Shown here: one piece after another, positions 15,606 to 24,274 of the stretch | Layout: each line of letters starts with the position of its first letter | How positions within the stretch are numbered: position 1 is the stretch's first letter | Assembly: GCA_944389315.1 (NCBI GenBank) | Contig: CALXLX010000024.1 | Span: 1 to 49,506, forward strand | DNA from: an uncultured Opitutales bacterium | GTDB taxonomy: Bacteria; Verrucomicrobiota; Verrucomicrobiia; Opitutales; Intestinicryptomonadaceae | Reading direction: 5' to 3' | Length of the DNA: 49,506 bases | Translations under genes and position numbers: made by a program | The notes under the pieces: model-generated | Seen by the model: only the letters and a program-made list of their open reading frames with translations | What the model was told of the DNA's origin: nothing | The model's database searches: none

Positions 15606-17240
15606 ATGAATAAACCTAAGAAAATTGTCATAATTGGCGGAGTGGCCGCAGGAGCAAGCGCGGCGGCAAGATTGAGACGTTTGGACGAGTCTGCTCAGAT
15701 AATCATGCTAGAGCGCGGGGAATATGTTTCCTATGCAAATTGCGGATTGCCGTACCATATAGGCGGAATAATCGCCGACAGGAATGATCTTATCGTAACA
15801 AAGCCGGAAAAGTTCTCTAATTGGTTCAATATAGAAGTCAGAACCTCATCGGAGGTTGTCGCTATCGATAGGGCAAATAAACGGGTTCTCATCAAGAATA
15901 AGGCCGGAGAATATTCTGAAAGCTACGACAGCCTTATCATCGCCACAGGGGCAAGCGCTTTTACGTCTAAAACAGACGGCGACGAAAATAGCAAAATCCG
16001 CCACCTATGGACGATGTCCGATATGGACGGCATAATAGGGGCTCTCAAAGATAAATCCGCGAAGGTGACTATTGTCGGGGGGGGATTCATAGGCCTGGAA
16101 ACCGCAGAGAATCTTAGGCACAGAGGAGTAGGGGTCACCCTAATACAGCGTAGCGGACATGTATTGCCGGTTTTTGACGGAGAAATGGCCCTCCCTTTGA
16201 CAAGCGAGTTGATTGAAATGGGGGTAAACGTAATTCTCGGCCGAACGGTAAAAAAATATGAGGATGTTCCCGACGGAATTATCGCAATTCTCGACAATGG
16301 CGAACGCGTATTTTCAAATATCGTAATTTCCTCAACGGGAATAAAGCCAAACTCCGCCCTCGCTCTTGAATCTGGAATAGAATGTTCAAAAGACGGATTT
16401 ATAAAAGTCGATGAACATATGAGAACTTCCGACGAAAACATATATGCGGCTGGAGATGTCGTAGAAATTGACGAACCTATTTTTAACTCAAGAACACATA
16501 TCCCTCTTGCAGGTCCGGCAAATAAGCAGGGGAGGATTGTCGCAGATAATATTGCCGGGATAAGAAGCTCCTATAGGGGAACTTATGGGGCGTCGGTTGT
16601 AAAGCTTGGAAAATTGACCGCAGCAAGCGTCGGGATGACTGAAAAACGCTTGAAATCGGCGGGAAAAGAATATCTCAAGATATACATTCATCCGTCTTCA
16701 TCGGCTTCATATTATCCGGGTGCGGCGCGCATGGACATGAAGCTCCTGTTCGGGGCTGACGGTACTATATACGGAGCCCAGATAATAGGGCAAAAGGGGG
16801 TGGATAAACGTATAGATTCGATTTCGCAGGCAATGTTTAACGGGTTAAAGGCCGATATGCTCGGCGCGCTTGAATTATCCTATGCGCCTCCATTTAGCTC
16901 GGCAAAAGACCCTGTAAATTATTTGGGGTTTGTCGCTTCAAATGTTCTTTCGGGGAAATCTACTCCGGCTTATGCAGACGAGATGCCAGCCGATGCAATT
17001 GTCCTAGATGTCCGAGAACCATCGGAGGTTTCTGGCGGAAAAATCCCAAATTCCATAAATATTCCCCTCGGACAGCTTAGAACGCGTCTTTCGGAATTAG
17101 ATAAGAGCCGTCTAATAGTGGCTTCGTGCCAGGTTGGGCTGAGAGGGTATTTGGCGGAACGCATTTTAAAGCAAAACGGATTCAACGCGGCAAACCTCTC
17201 CGGCGGATACCTTACTTGGAAGGCGGTAAATTCAAAATAA
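15606..17240 (+). CDS. CoA-disulfide reductase with C-terminal rhodanese domain
   Basis: A 544-residue FAD/NAD(P)H flavoprotein of the CoA-disulfide reductase / NADH oxidase family fused to a rhodanese domain. It starts MNKPKKIVIIGG, with the FAD-binding GGVAAGASAAARLRR, then the active-site Cys46 in SYANCGLPY. A second dinucleotide fold has the motif VGGGFIGLETAE, and the FAD motif is IYAAGDV. The last 100 residues are rhodanese-like with LDVREPSE and the persulfide-carrying Cys in ASCQVGLRG. The family reduces CoA persulfide, polysulfide or CoA disulfide. I chose ATG 15606 because the FAD motif follows at once. An in-frame start at 15342 would add 88 residues with no resemblance to the family. 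The next gene is another rhodanese, which supports a persulfide role. Confidence 0.88.
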   Translation: MNKPKKIVIIGGVAAGASAAARLRRLDESAQIIMLERGEYVSYANCGLPYHIGGIIADRNDLIVTKPEKFSNWFNIEVRTSSEVVAIDRANKRVLIKNKAGEYSESYDSLIIATGASAFTSKTDGDENSKIRHLWTMSDMDGIIGALKDKSAKVTIVGGGFIGLETAENLRHRGVGVTLIQRSGHVLPVFDGEMALPLTSELIEMGVNVILGRTVKKYEDVPDGIIAILDNGERVFSNIVISSTGIKPNSALALESGIECSKDGFIKVDEHMRTSDENIYAAGDVVEIDEPIFNSRTHIPLAGPANKQGRIVADNIAGIRSSYRGTYGASVVKLGKLTAASVGMTEKRLKSAGKEYLKIYIHPSSSASYYPGAARMDMKLLFGADGTIYGAQIIGQKGVDKRIDSISQAMFNGLKADMLGALELSYAPPFSSAKDPVNYLGFVASNVLSGKSTPAYADEMPADAIVLDVREPSEVSGGKIPNSINIPLGQLRTRLSELDKSRLIVASCQVGLRGYLAERILKQNGFNAANLSGGYLTWKAVNSK

Positions 17241-17248
17241 TCTTAGAA

Positions 17249-17767
17249 ATGAGCGACGGACTATACAAGAACCAGGTCGATTATATCGACATGCCTTCCG
17301 ATGCCGTAATTCTTGATGTTAGAAACGGAAACGAACACTCGGAAATAGCGCTTAGACGGAAACATTACTTTGTTGAACTGCCTTATTTTGACGCTAAAAA
17401 TTTTATAAAAGACTATGGCTTGAAGGGCGAGCATGTTTATGTACTATGCAAAAGCGGCATGCGCGCAAGCAAGGCTGCAGAAGAGCTTGAGAAAGCCGGA
17501 TATCCCAACGTATCGATAATAAGAGGCGGAATGGCATCGCTCCATGGTAAATCGGATATTGTCTACGAAAGCGCCGCAATATCCATGGAGCGACAAGTGC
17601 GCATAGTTGCAGGTACGCTCGTCTTACTGGGCAGTATTTTGGCCTTTGCTGCAAATGAGGCATTTATCATTGTTCCGGCATTTGTAGGTTGCGGACTGAT
17701 CTATGCGGGGATATCAAACACCTGCGCTATGGCTTTGTTGCTGAAAAAATTGCCGTGGAATAAGTAG
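17249..17767 (+). CDS. Rhodanese with C-terminal membrane hairpin (YgaP-like)
   Basis: A 172-residue sulfurtransferase. The rhodanese fold includes AVILDVRNGNEH and the active loop LCKSGMR with Cys67, then IIRGGMASL. From about 115 a DUF2892-type region has two transmembrane helices (IVAGTLVLLGSILAF and IIVPAFVGCGLIYAG), ending with SNTCAMALLLKKLPWN as in E. coli YgaP. The start ATG at 17249 is 8 nt after the upstream stop. An open extension back to 17126 lies inside the previous gene in another frame and is rejected. It is likely co-transcribed with the CoA-disulfide reductase, forming a membrane-linked persulfide relay. Confidence 0.85.
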   Translation: MSDGLYKNQVDYIDMPSDAVILDVRNGNEHSEIALRRKHYFVELPYFDAKNFIKDYGLKGEHVYVLCKSGMRASKAAEELEKAGYPNVSIIRGGMASLHGKSDIVYESAAISMERQVRIVAGTLVLLGSILAFAANEAFIIVPAFVGCGLIYAGISNTCAMALLLKKLPWNK

Positions 17768-17797
17768 AAATGTCTTCTTTGCCGCTGGAAGACCTGT

Positions 17798-17834
17798 GCT
17801 TTAGCTAAGCATTATATGATGCTTTAGTTAAAGC
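17798..17834. terminator. Imperfect inverted repeat between convergent genes
   Basis: GCTTTAGCTAAGCAT and ATGCTTTAGTTAAAGC form an imperfect palindrome with a short loop between the rhodanese gene and the leftward Fur-type gene. AT-rich DNA follows on both sides. It may be a weak bidirectional terminator. There is no strong T-run. Confidence 0.35.
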
Positions 17835-17848
17835 AAGTGGCATATTCG

Positions 17849-18274
17849 TTATTTCTTATTTTTTTTCGCGCAGGTGGGGCAGATCCCGTTGAATGTTATG
17901 CTGACGTCGCAGGCCCCAGACAGAGTGCTCGGCAAATGGATATCGGACGTATCTACATCCGTTATGCGTCCGCATTTTGAACAGAGAAAGTGCCCGTGCT
18001 TTTCTGATGCATATTCGTACTTCTTCACGCCCGGAACCTCTACTTTTCGTATATATCCTTCTCGTTCAAAGTCGTTTAAAATCCTATAGATGCTCTCCTG
18101 CCTGAGTTCCGGGTTTTTGAGGGAGATTTTGGCCATTATATCTTCCATCCCGAGGTGGCTTTGAGCCTCGTAGAAAAGCTCGTAGATAATCCTTCTTTGG
18201 ATTGTCCGCCTAAATCCTGCATTTCTGCAAAACGCCGCGAATGCCGTCTCCAATTTATCCTCATTCTTTTTCAT
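17849..18274 (-). CDS. Fur-family regulator, probably PerR type
   Basis: A 141-residue metal-dependent repressor. A winged helix occupies residues 10-80 (RRTIQRRIIYELF, then recognition segment RQESIYRILNDFEREG). The dimerisation domain carries two CxxC pairs, Cys98/Cys101 (HFLCSKCGR) and Cys132/Cys135 (GICPTCAKK), the structural zinc site of PerR, Fur and Zur proteins. His40, His93 and His95 are candidates for the sensing metal site. It is divergent from the catalase gene across 221 bp that contain a perfect 9-bp inverted repeat over the promoter, so peroxide sensing is the best guess. Fur or Zur specificity cannot be excluded from sequence. Confidence 0.85.
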   Translation of the reverse strand: MKKNEDKLETAFAAFCRNAGFRRTIQRRIIYELFYEAQSHLGMEDIMAKISLKNPELRQESIYRILNDFEREGYIRKVEVPGVKKYEYASEKHGHFLCSKCGRITDVDTSDIHLPSTLSGACDVSITFNGICPTCAKKNKK

Positions 18275-18317
18275 CTATGCCATCTTGAGCGCATAATGCT
18301 GCATTTGCAATAATTTT

Positions 18318-18356
18318 GTAAATAATACTTGACTGCTATTGTTAATTATTTACATT
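18318..18356 (+). promoter_or_regulatory. Catalase promoter with Fur/PerR-like operator
   Basis: A perfect inverted repeat, GTAAATAAT (18318-18326) and ATTATTTAC (18345-18353), brackets a -35 box TTGACT (18329-18334). It overlaps a -10 box TACATT (18351-18356) with 16-nt spacing. The AT-rich ATAAT/ATTAT arms resemble Fur/PerR boxes. Binding here would block the catalase promoter. The regulator gene lies just to the left, divergently transcribed, so it may also repress itself. Confidence 0.55.
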
Positions 18357-18495
18357 AGTTCCCTAAAGAAAGGGCTCACGCACTCTAAGTTTAAGAATAA
18401 ATCCGGGGTATAGTGACGCTTCCTTCAATGAATCAAACCCAAAATAATAACCCAACCCTTACGGGAAAATAAAACTACAGATAGGAGAATGCACC

Positions 18496-19935
18496 ATGGA
18501 AAAGGATAGGCTTACAAACAACTTCGGCAGACCGATAGCCGACAATCAGAATTCCCGCACGGCCGGACCACGAGGCCCAATGCTGATGGAAGATGTGTGG
18601 TTTCAGGAAAAAATGGCCAATTTCAACCGGGAGGTAATCCCGGAAAGGCGCATGCACGCCAAGGGATCGGGGGCATTTGGCACCTTTACCGTAACCCGAG
18701 ACATAACAAAATATACGCGGGCAAAACTTTTTTCGGAAGTCGGAAAGAAAACTGACGTATTCGTCCGTTTTTCGACTGTCGCGGGCGAACGCGGTGCGGC
18801 GAATGCTGAAAGAGATATTAGGGGATTTGCGGTAAAATTCTATACTGAAGAGGGCAACTGGGATTTAGTCGGCAATAATACCCCCGTCTTTTTCCTGAGG
18901 GACGGCCATCATTTCCCAGACCTCAACCACGCTGTTAAACGCGATCCCAAGACGAACATGCGCTCCGCAAAAAATAATTGGGACTTTTGGACAAGTCTCC
19001 CAGAGGCTCTTCACCAGATAACGATAACAATGAGCGACGACGGCATACCGGCATCATACCGCAATATGCACGGTTTTGGGAGCCATACGTTCAGCATGTA
19101 CGACAAGGACTGCAATCTGGTATGGGTAAAATTCCACTGGGTATGCCAGCAGCCCATAAAATTTCTTACCGACGCCGAAGCCGAAGCCATTATCGCGAAA
19201 GACCGGGACAGCAATCAGCGGGACCTTTTTGAACATATAGAAAAGGGAGACTTCCCGAAGTGGAAACTTTGCATTCAGGTGATGACGCAACAACAGGCAA
19301 AGGAATTGCCTTACAATCCGTTCGATCTGACAAAAGAATGGTATACGGATGAATTTCCCCTCGAGGAAGTCGGCATAATGGAATTAAACCGGAATCCGGA
19401 GAATTATTTTCAAGACGTCGAACAGGCGGCTTTTAACCCCGCGAATGTCGTGCCGGGAATAGGTTTTTCTCCCGACAAGATGCTGCAAGCACGCTTGTTC
19501 GGCTATGGTGATGCCCAGCGCTACAGGCTTGGAGTCAATCACTATCAGATTCCGGTAAATAGGCCGCGTTGCCCCGTCACGGGATATTCGCGCGACGGCC
19601 AGATGCGGGTCGACGGAAACCATGGAGCAAAAACCTCTTATGAACCAAATTCGTTCGGCGCCTGGACGGAGCAGCCTGAGTACAAAATACCGCGCACTCC
19701 TATATCCGGAGACGGAGATTCGTGGAATTTTAGGGAGGATGACGACGACTATTATTCCCAGCCGGGCAGACGTTTTAGGGCTATGAATTCCGAGCAAAAA
19801 GAGAGACTCTTCGCCAATACGGCAAGAGCGATGTGCGATGTTCCTGAATTCATAAAGCGTCGCCACATAGAACACTGCACCAAGGCGGATCCAGAATATG
19901 GGAAGGGGGTTGCAAAGGCTCTCGGGTTGGAATAA
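18496..19935 (+). CDS. katA: Catalase, small-subunit haem type
   Basis: A 479-residue monofunctional haem catalase that turns hydrogen peroxide into water and oxygen, the usual length for small-subunit clade enzymes. Visible hallmarks are the catalytic His54 in [14 protein letters not shown], the Asn of [11 protein letters not shown], and the haem-ligating Tyr337 in [14 protein letters not shown]. The start ATG at 18496 is preceded by AGGAG about 8 nt upstream, one of the clearest ribosome-binding sites in the window. It has its own promoter with an operator-like palindrome and a strong terminator, so it is a single-gene unit. Peroxide induction through the adjacent Fur/PerR-type gene is inferred. 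Confidence 0.96.
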   Translation: MEKDRLTNNFGRPIADNQNSRTAGPRGPMLMEDVWFQEKMANFNREVIPERRMHAKGSGAFGTFTVTRDITKYTRAKLFSEVGKKTDVFVRFSTVAGERGAANAERDIRGFAVKFYTEEGNWDLVGNNTPVFFLRDGHHFPDLNHAVKRDPKTNMRSAKNNWDFWTSLPEALHQITITMSDDGIPASYRNMHGFGSHTFSMYDKDCNLVWVKFHWVCQQPIKFLTDAEAEAIIAKDRDSNQRDLFEHIEKGDFPKWKLCIQVMTQQQAKELPYNPFDLTKEWYTDEFPLEEVGIMELNRNPENYFQDVEQAAFNPANVVPGIGFSPDKMLQARLFGYGDAQRYRLGVNHYQIPVNRPRCPVTGYSRDGQMRVDGNHGAKTSYEPNSFGAWTEQPEYKIPRTPISGDGDSWNFREDDDDYYSQPGRRFRAMNSEQKERLFANTARAMCDVPEFIKRRHIEHCTKADPEYGKGVAKALGLE

Positions 19936-19948
19936 CCGCTGAAAGACG

Positions 19949-19982
19949 AAAAGCGCCCGCACTTTGCTGCGGGCGCTTTTTT
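19949..19982 (+). terminator. Intrinsic terminator of catalase
   Basis: A 13-bp perfect stem, AAAAGCGCCCGCA and its complement, closes a 6-nt loop and ends in six Ts. It lies 14 nt after the catalase stop. Confidence 0.92.
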
Positions 19983-21125
19983 AATAGCTAATAAGTTTCA
20001 AGTTCTTATAATGTAGAACAAATAAAGCCACTTGTAATAACTGCAATGTATTCATGGAGTCGTTTACTGAAGCAATTTTATAGTTATAAGAGGCAGTAAT
20101 CATTTTGGCAGATTCAATGTGCATGGATTAAATTTTTACCCAATAGTTTAGACGGATTCAATTTTGCGACTAATAATGATTTTTACAATTCGGGTATTCG
20201 CAGATTCCAAAAGTCAGTGAAAAAAGTGAAAAAGATGGTTAGGCGATGTGCGCTTATTGGAGGAGCCATCATAGTAGCGGACGATAAAGGGGCGGGCTTT
20301 CTTGGGTCTGTAATTGAGTCTGGGAAATTTGTCCATAGTTCAAAATAGGGTTTTATTTTGAGTTTAGTAACTATGCTTAAAAATTTCTTTAACACCACCC
20401 CTATGCGTCTACTCGGTTATGTAAGAAATACCCGGTCAATATGTCTTGTTCAATGGATTCCGCTGAAGATAGCGGATGGAAAGCTAAGTCAACGCTTGTC
20501 TTACACGTCTGCAAAACTTTAAAAATTACAGATCAATAGTTCTAGTCCAATGTGGTATTTTCCAGTAACTTCAACTGACTTTGGTGTTGACTGACTTTAT
20601 TTTGACATATATTTATAACTATGTTTTACTACAATAAGTTAGATAGCGATAGCCTTTTCTTCGTTTTGCATATTTGTTATTTTACAATAGATCTTTGAAT
20701 AGAGGTTAGGTGTGTCGGATATATCTTCCTTTTTCTTTTAGCACTGAATATGGGAATCAGGCTCTATGATAAAACATGATTCTACCTTATTTACCTTATT
20801 CATAATAACTCTATTTCTTCTTTCCCTTATAGCTTTGGTGTTTTTTATATTAGCATTTATCTGGATATTTTGTAGGAGTTTGGCTGGTGCGGTATAACTT
20901 ATAAGTTCTATAAAATTTACAAGAACCTTTATTCCATTTTATTTTAACAATCTACTAAATATTCAAAATGATTGAAGGAATCTTTTGGAGAGAAATTTAG
21001 CAAAATTTTGGCGCTTTAATATTCGATTTTCTGGATGAGCGCAAGCCTGACGCCGGTACAAACTTGGCGTAGGGTACCAAAAACCCTCCCGAGCCCCCGT
21101 TTTCTGAACCAAATGGTTAAAAATT
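19983..21125. other. Gene-poor AT-rich stretch
   Basis: No convincing gene is seen in 1.1 kb. One frame on the plus strand stays open for about 85 codons, ending at about 20347 with a basic stretch (KSVKKVKKMVRR) and a hydrophobic segment, but it lacks a good start and resembles nothing known to me. A 71-codon minus-strand ORF overlaps it. A consensus -35 hexamer TTGACA sits at 20602-20607 without a good -10 box. The stretch may be decayed coding DNA. Confidence 0.5.
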
Positions 21126-21157
21126 AAGCGGCTCGCAAAAATTTTGCAAGTCGCTTT
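21126..21157 (-). terminator. Probable terminator of tRNA-Gly
   Basis: Read on the minus strand, a 15-bp stem with one wobble and one mismatch is followed by AATTTTTAACC. It lies 28 nt beyond the 3' end of tRNA-Gly and is probably its terminator. Confidence 0.5.
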
Positions 21158-21184
21158 AAAGCAGTGTATTATCTATCTTTTAAA

Positions 21185-21260
21185 TGGAGCGGGCGGCGAG
21201 GGTCGAACTCGTAACCTCAAGCTTGGGAAGCTCGCGCTCTGCCAATTGAGCTACGCCCGC
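21185..21260 (-). tRNA. tRNA-Gly (anticodon CCC), CCA encoded
   Basis: The minus strand folds as a complete cloverleaf. It has a perfect 7-bp acceptor stem GCGGGCG/CGCCCGC, D arm GCTC-GAGC, anticodon stem CGAGC/GCTTG, 7-nt loop TTCCCAA (anticodon CCC, reading GGG), a TTCGACC T loop, discriminator T and an encoded CCA. The outer T-stem pair is A-C, a mismatch. The rest is canonical. Confidence 0.93.
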
Positions 21261-21273
21261 GTTAAAGTCGTAA

Positions 21274-21302
21274 AAGAAAATATTTTTCCCGAATTATGTC
21301 AA
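21274..21302 (-). promoter_or_regulatory. Promoter of tRNA-Gly
   Basis: On the minus strand a perfect -35 box TTGACA (21297-21302) is followed after 16-17 nt by T-rich TTTTCT/TTTCTT, a poor -10 box, about 14 nt before the tRNA 5' end. Confidence 0.4.
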
Positions 21303-21619
21303 GTAAATTTAAGCGCGATAAATCTTCTTTATGAAAGAGAATAGCATTCCCTCGATTCTCCCTGTTTAGAGCATGAAAATTTAAGCAGGTTCCATATTAT
21401 TTTATAGTCCGTATCCTCTGTTATATAGGAGATCTAACAATTTGTGCATTATTATCGCGAAGCATAACAGGAATTGTAATTTGCTAAATGGTGTGTTGAT
21501 TTATACATCAGTACAATCGCCTTCTCCCGAATAATTATGCCTTTTGTTTTCTGTATGTCTTAATTCCTCTAAGCTTCATATTTTCAGATGTTTAGTATCA
21601 ATATATTTTTTTTAATACC
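21303..21619. other. Gene-free region upstream of the beta-barrel gene
   Basis: There are 317 AT-rich bp with no supported gene or RNA between the divergent tRNA-Gly and beta-barrel genes. It ends in a T-rich tract just before the promoter at 21620. Confidence 0.5.
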
Positions 21620-21648
21620 TTGACATTGCATACCGATAATGTTATTCT
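21620..21648 (+). promoter_or_regulatory. Promoter of the beta-barrel gene
   Basis: A perfect -35 box TTGACA (21620-21625), a 17-nt spacer and -10 box TATTCT (21643-21648) predict transcription from about 21655. That rules out the in-frame start at 21639, which would lie upstream of the transcript start. Confidence 0.6.
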
Positions 21649-21671
21649 TTATATTCATTAAATCACTAACA

Positions 21672-22559
21672 ATGGTAAAAAACATGAAAAAACACATTAT
21701 TCTTGTACTGGCTATATCGGCTCTTTCCTCTTGGGCGCTTGCGCGAGAAGCAGACAGGGGGGCGTTTGAAGGAGTTTCCGCTGAAGACATCCGCCGCGGA
21801 GATGTATCCACCCAGGAGATTCTTGAGAAGATGAAGGCTAACTCCAATGGCAGCGTTGAGGCAGAAATCCCTCAGAGTGGCCATTCCACTGTAAGCCTTA
21901 ACTCTGCCTTCTCCTCTTTGGGGGCAAATTATGTGCAAGTCGGAGCGGCTGCGGATTTTATCACTATGTCTGGCTCAACTGAAACTGGAGTGGACGCGCG
22001 CCTCGGATTGAATCTAAATCTTTACAAGCAATCAGATAATTCCGGATTAGGCGTAGACTTGTCTGTCCCGCTTGAATATATGTATATTGATGCCTCTCTT
22101 GCTCCCACCAGCATGGAGGTAAATACATTCTCATTCCCCGTGTATTTGCGTCCTTATTATGCGTTTGAGGTAACTCCCAACTTTGTGATAAAACCGTTTG
22201 TTCAGGCGGGTGTAGGCGGTAAGTATTCTGACATAGATGTCAGTGTCGCAAATGCCAGTGCTTGGGCGGACGGCTTTGCCTTTACCTGGGCGGTAGGCGG
22301 CGGCGTCGAGTTTTGCATATACAAGGATTTCTACATACAGGGAAGATACTTGTACAATGACTCAAATGCAGAGGACTCATGCATTGACGATTATATAACT
22401 CCTGAACATGAAATAAGCGCTGAGATCGGCTACAGGCTTACCGATAATCTGGCTATCGTGGTTCAATATTCGCACGTATTCTGGAACGGCCAGAAACTGC
22501 TCTCCGGAGTGGATATGGACCAGGACAAGGTAGGTGCGTGTCTGAGAATCATGTTCTAA
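21672..22559 (+). CDS. Outer-membrane beta-barrel protein
   Basis: A 295-residue exported protein. A signal peptide (MKKHIILVLAISALSS, cut near ALA-RE) precedes a short charged linker with helix (EDIRRGDVSTQEILEKMKAN). The rest has alternating aromatic and polar residues typical of outer-membrane strands (YVQVGAAADF, VYLRPYYAF, FYIQGRYLYN) and ends in a C-terminal Phe, the signal read by the Bam machinery. Size and pattern fit an OmpA-barrel or OmpW-like porin of about eight to ten strands. Family and ligand are not clear. Start ATG 21672 or 21684 both give a good signal peptide, and neither has a clear Shine-Dalgarno. The gene has its own promoter and terminator. Confidence 0.8.
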   Translation: MVKNMKKHIILVLAISALSSWALAREADRGAFEGVSAEDIRRGDVSTQEILEKMKANSNGSVEAEIPQSGHSTVSLNSAFSSLGANYVQVGAAADFITMSGSTETGVDARLGLNLNLYKQSDNSGLGVDLSVPLEYMYIDASLAPTSMEVNTFSFPVYLRPYYAFEVTPNFVIKPFVQAGVGGKYSDIDVSVANASAWADGFAFTWAVGGGVEFCIYKDFYIQGRYLYNDSNAEDSCIDDYITPEHEISAEIGYRLTDNLAIVVQYSHVFWNGQKLLSGVDMDQDKVGACLRIMF

Positions 22560-22574
22560 ACTTTTAGATCAACC

Positions 22575-22607
22575 AAAAAGCCGCCTTTACGGCGGCTTTT
22601 TTTATGC
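22575..22607 (+). terminator. Intrinsic terminator of the beta-barrel gene
   Basis: AAAAAGCCGCC and GGCGGCTTTTT form an 11-bp stem with a 5-nt loop, followed by further Ts, 15 nt after the stop codon. Confidence 0.92.
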
Positions 22608-23235
22608 ATGGCTTCCTTCTTGTCGTATCGTTTAATATTCAAGATTATCGCTGTAATTCTCGTGTGGGTATACAGTTTGTAATCGTTATTTTGTAGCTGA
22701 CCATCAGATTGCCATTCAAGGATAAGAAGGCTGCAATATGCAAATTGATGTTTCCCCGCTATAACTTGAAGATGTTTCATCTCTGTGCCCGCGCAAAGCG
22801 GAAGAATTGCATAATGTTTTTTTAGCATTTACATATGTCGGGGTGGGGGCTCTATTTCTATCAGGGAGTTTTATGTTTTTGCAGCTTGCTAGCGTGAATC
22901 CTGAGAACAGCTATGTTTTTTAATGGGAGGATTTTCCTTCGCATATCTTCAAATCCATCTTTAAAGATATGTTTGGTCAAAAATTTTACTCTCTTGCCAA
23001 TTTCCGGCATGAAGGGCGGAGCCGATTTTTATCGGAGAATATCTTTATATAACTTTTTCGATTCCCGCAACTTTATCCGTCTCTTTCCTGTGGCCATTTT
23101 CGGGATTTTCTTGTACAAAATAGTAGGGAGGAAATAGAGAGGAAGTCCCTTGCGAAAAAATACATGTCCCATATAGTGTATGCGAGACGTCTTCGCGCGT
23201 TGCAATGGTGATACCTTTTGAGTATTCTCGCCTAT
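22608..23235. other. Gene-free region between beta-barrel gene and tRNA-Glu
   Basis: These 628 bp hold only short, unrecognised ORFs. The longest on the plus strand encodes 74 residues at 22913-23137, with no domain, no family resemblance and no clear ribosome site. I see no RNA or repeat. Confidence 0.5.
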
Positions 23236-23265
23236 AAAAAAACCCGCAAATCAACGATTTGCGGG
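23236..23265 (-). terminator. Intrinsic terminator of tRNA-Glu
   Basis: Read on the minus strand, a perfect 10-bp stem (CCCGCAAATC / GATTTGCGGG) with a 3-nt loop is followed by TTTTTTTATAGG. It lies 67 nt past the tRNA-Glu 3' end. Confidence 0.85.
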
Positions 23266-23331
23266 CCTTTAAAAGTAAATCCAGAACGATGTCCTTATTA
23301 GGTACGTTTACGGCTCGGAACCCCGAACCCA

Positions 23332-23408
23332 TGGCGTCCCCACGGGGATTCGAACCCCGGTTCTTGGAATGAAAATCCAATGTCCTGACCGGGCTAGACG
23401 ATAGGGAC
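23332..23408 (-). tRNA. tRNA-Glu (anticodon TTC), CCA encoded
   Basis: The minus strand gives a full cloverleaf. It has acceptor stem GTCCCTA/TGGGGAC with a T-G wobble, anticodon stem TTGGA/TCCAA around loop TTTTCAT (anticodon TTC), T arm CCGGGGTTCGAATCCCCG, discriminator G and an encoded CCA at 23334-23332. Confidence 0.95.
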
Positions 23409-23431
23409 ATCGTCTGGAATTTAGCCACAGG

Positions 23432-23459
23432 ACAGTACCAGATGCCTTTTGCGAATCAA
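23432..23459 (-). promoter_or_regulatory. Promoter of tRNA-Glu
   Basis: The minus strand shows TTGATT (23454-23459), a 16-nt spacer and TACTGT (23432-23437), placing transcription start about 15 nt before the tRNA. Confidence 0.45.
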
Positions 23460-23771
23460 GCATTTTTTCCCGTTTTTTGCAAAAAAATAGGCGGAGGTTA
23501 AAAATAAAATCCGAATCGCCTATACATCTTTTCTCTCCGCAGATTTTTCCCGCCTTAACCCCCTTTAGGCCATGGAGATTTTCCCCATAATCCATTTATT
23601 ATGCTTCCTATTATACAACGCGGTCCATCTATTGCCATCTTACGCGTTGAGCCAGTGCTTGCTGCGGGCATAATATTGCTCCGCCGAATAGCACCTATAA
23701 GGGCTATTTCCCTACATGCGCCTTTGGCAAGCAGAGACGGCGCGGCGCGCCCCCATCTTGCGCCAAAGGCT
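23460..23771. other. Gene-free region between tRNA-Glu and secreted protein gene
   Basis: There are 312 bp with no recognised gene. A 76-codon minus-strand ORF (23555-23785) overlaps the downstream gene end and has no recognisable features. Confidence 0.45.
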
Positions 23772-24218
23772 TTATTTGCCAGCATTATCCGGCGCTGACA
23801 TGCGCACTATGACAATGTCTCCCTCGGCGGCTTCGCCGTCTAAAACATTATATAAATAACAGCCCTTGTGGCGCAGATTGGCGTCTGACAACAACGCCTT
23901 GGGATTGCGCATAATGTCCGAACAAAATAAAGTTGTCGTCCACCCGTCTGGAGCCTTCGGCATTTTTGACGAATTCCTTAGCACTATCGCGTAGTTCGAA
24001 TGTGTGCCCACAACCCGTCCTATCTCCGCATAGTATGTCTTTGGCTGTTCCGCATAGACAACATCCTCCGCGTATCTCGAAGGCGACGCCTGCCGCGCCT
24101 TTCCCGTCCTCCTGCTGGACTGCGCGTATGAATTATCCGCTCCCGCGGCAAGCATAAGCACCAACGAAAACATCATTGCAGCTAAGCGCGCAAAAAAAAT
24201 ACTTTTCCTGTTTCGCAT
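23772..24218 (-). CDS. Small secreted protein of unknown function
   Basis: A 148-residue protein with an N-terminal signal peptide (basic MRNRK, hydrophobic MMFSLVLMLAAGA, likely cut near SYA-QS). The mature part starts with a basic, Ser- and Tyr-rich linker and then a small compact domain containing IGRVVGTHSNYAIVL and GDIVIVRMS. That resembles the beta-strand pattern of small SH3- or OB-like envelope proteins, but no family is recognised. Two Cys (LFCSD and KGCYL) could form a disulfide after export. It is 56 nt downstream of rpoD on the same strand and may be read through from it. Confidence 0.65.
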   Translation of the reverse strand: MRNRKSIFFARLAAMMFSLVLMLAAGADNSYAQSSRRTGKARQASPSRYAEDVVYAEQPKTYYAEIGRVVGTHSNYAIVLRNSSKMPKAPDGWTTTLFCSDIMRNPKALLSDANLRHKGCYLYNVLDGEAAEGDIVIVRMSAPDNAGK

Positions 24219-24274
24219 CTTATCGGCAAATTAGTCTCATAACACCGCCGGAGGCCCCGGTCGGAAAACAACCC

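Noticed and set aside
17126..17248. Upstream extension of the membrane rhodanese
   Set aside because: It overlaps the end of the preceding gene in another frame. The ATG at 17249 gives a normal rhodanese start.
21639..21671. Earlier start of the beta-barrel protein
   Set aside because: It lies within the spacer and -10 box of the predicted promoter, before the transcript would start.
22913..23137. 74-codon open frame
   Set aside because: No family resemblance, no ribosome site and no conserved pattern. It is probably chance in gene-free DNA.
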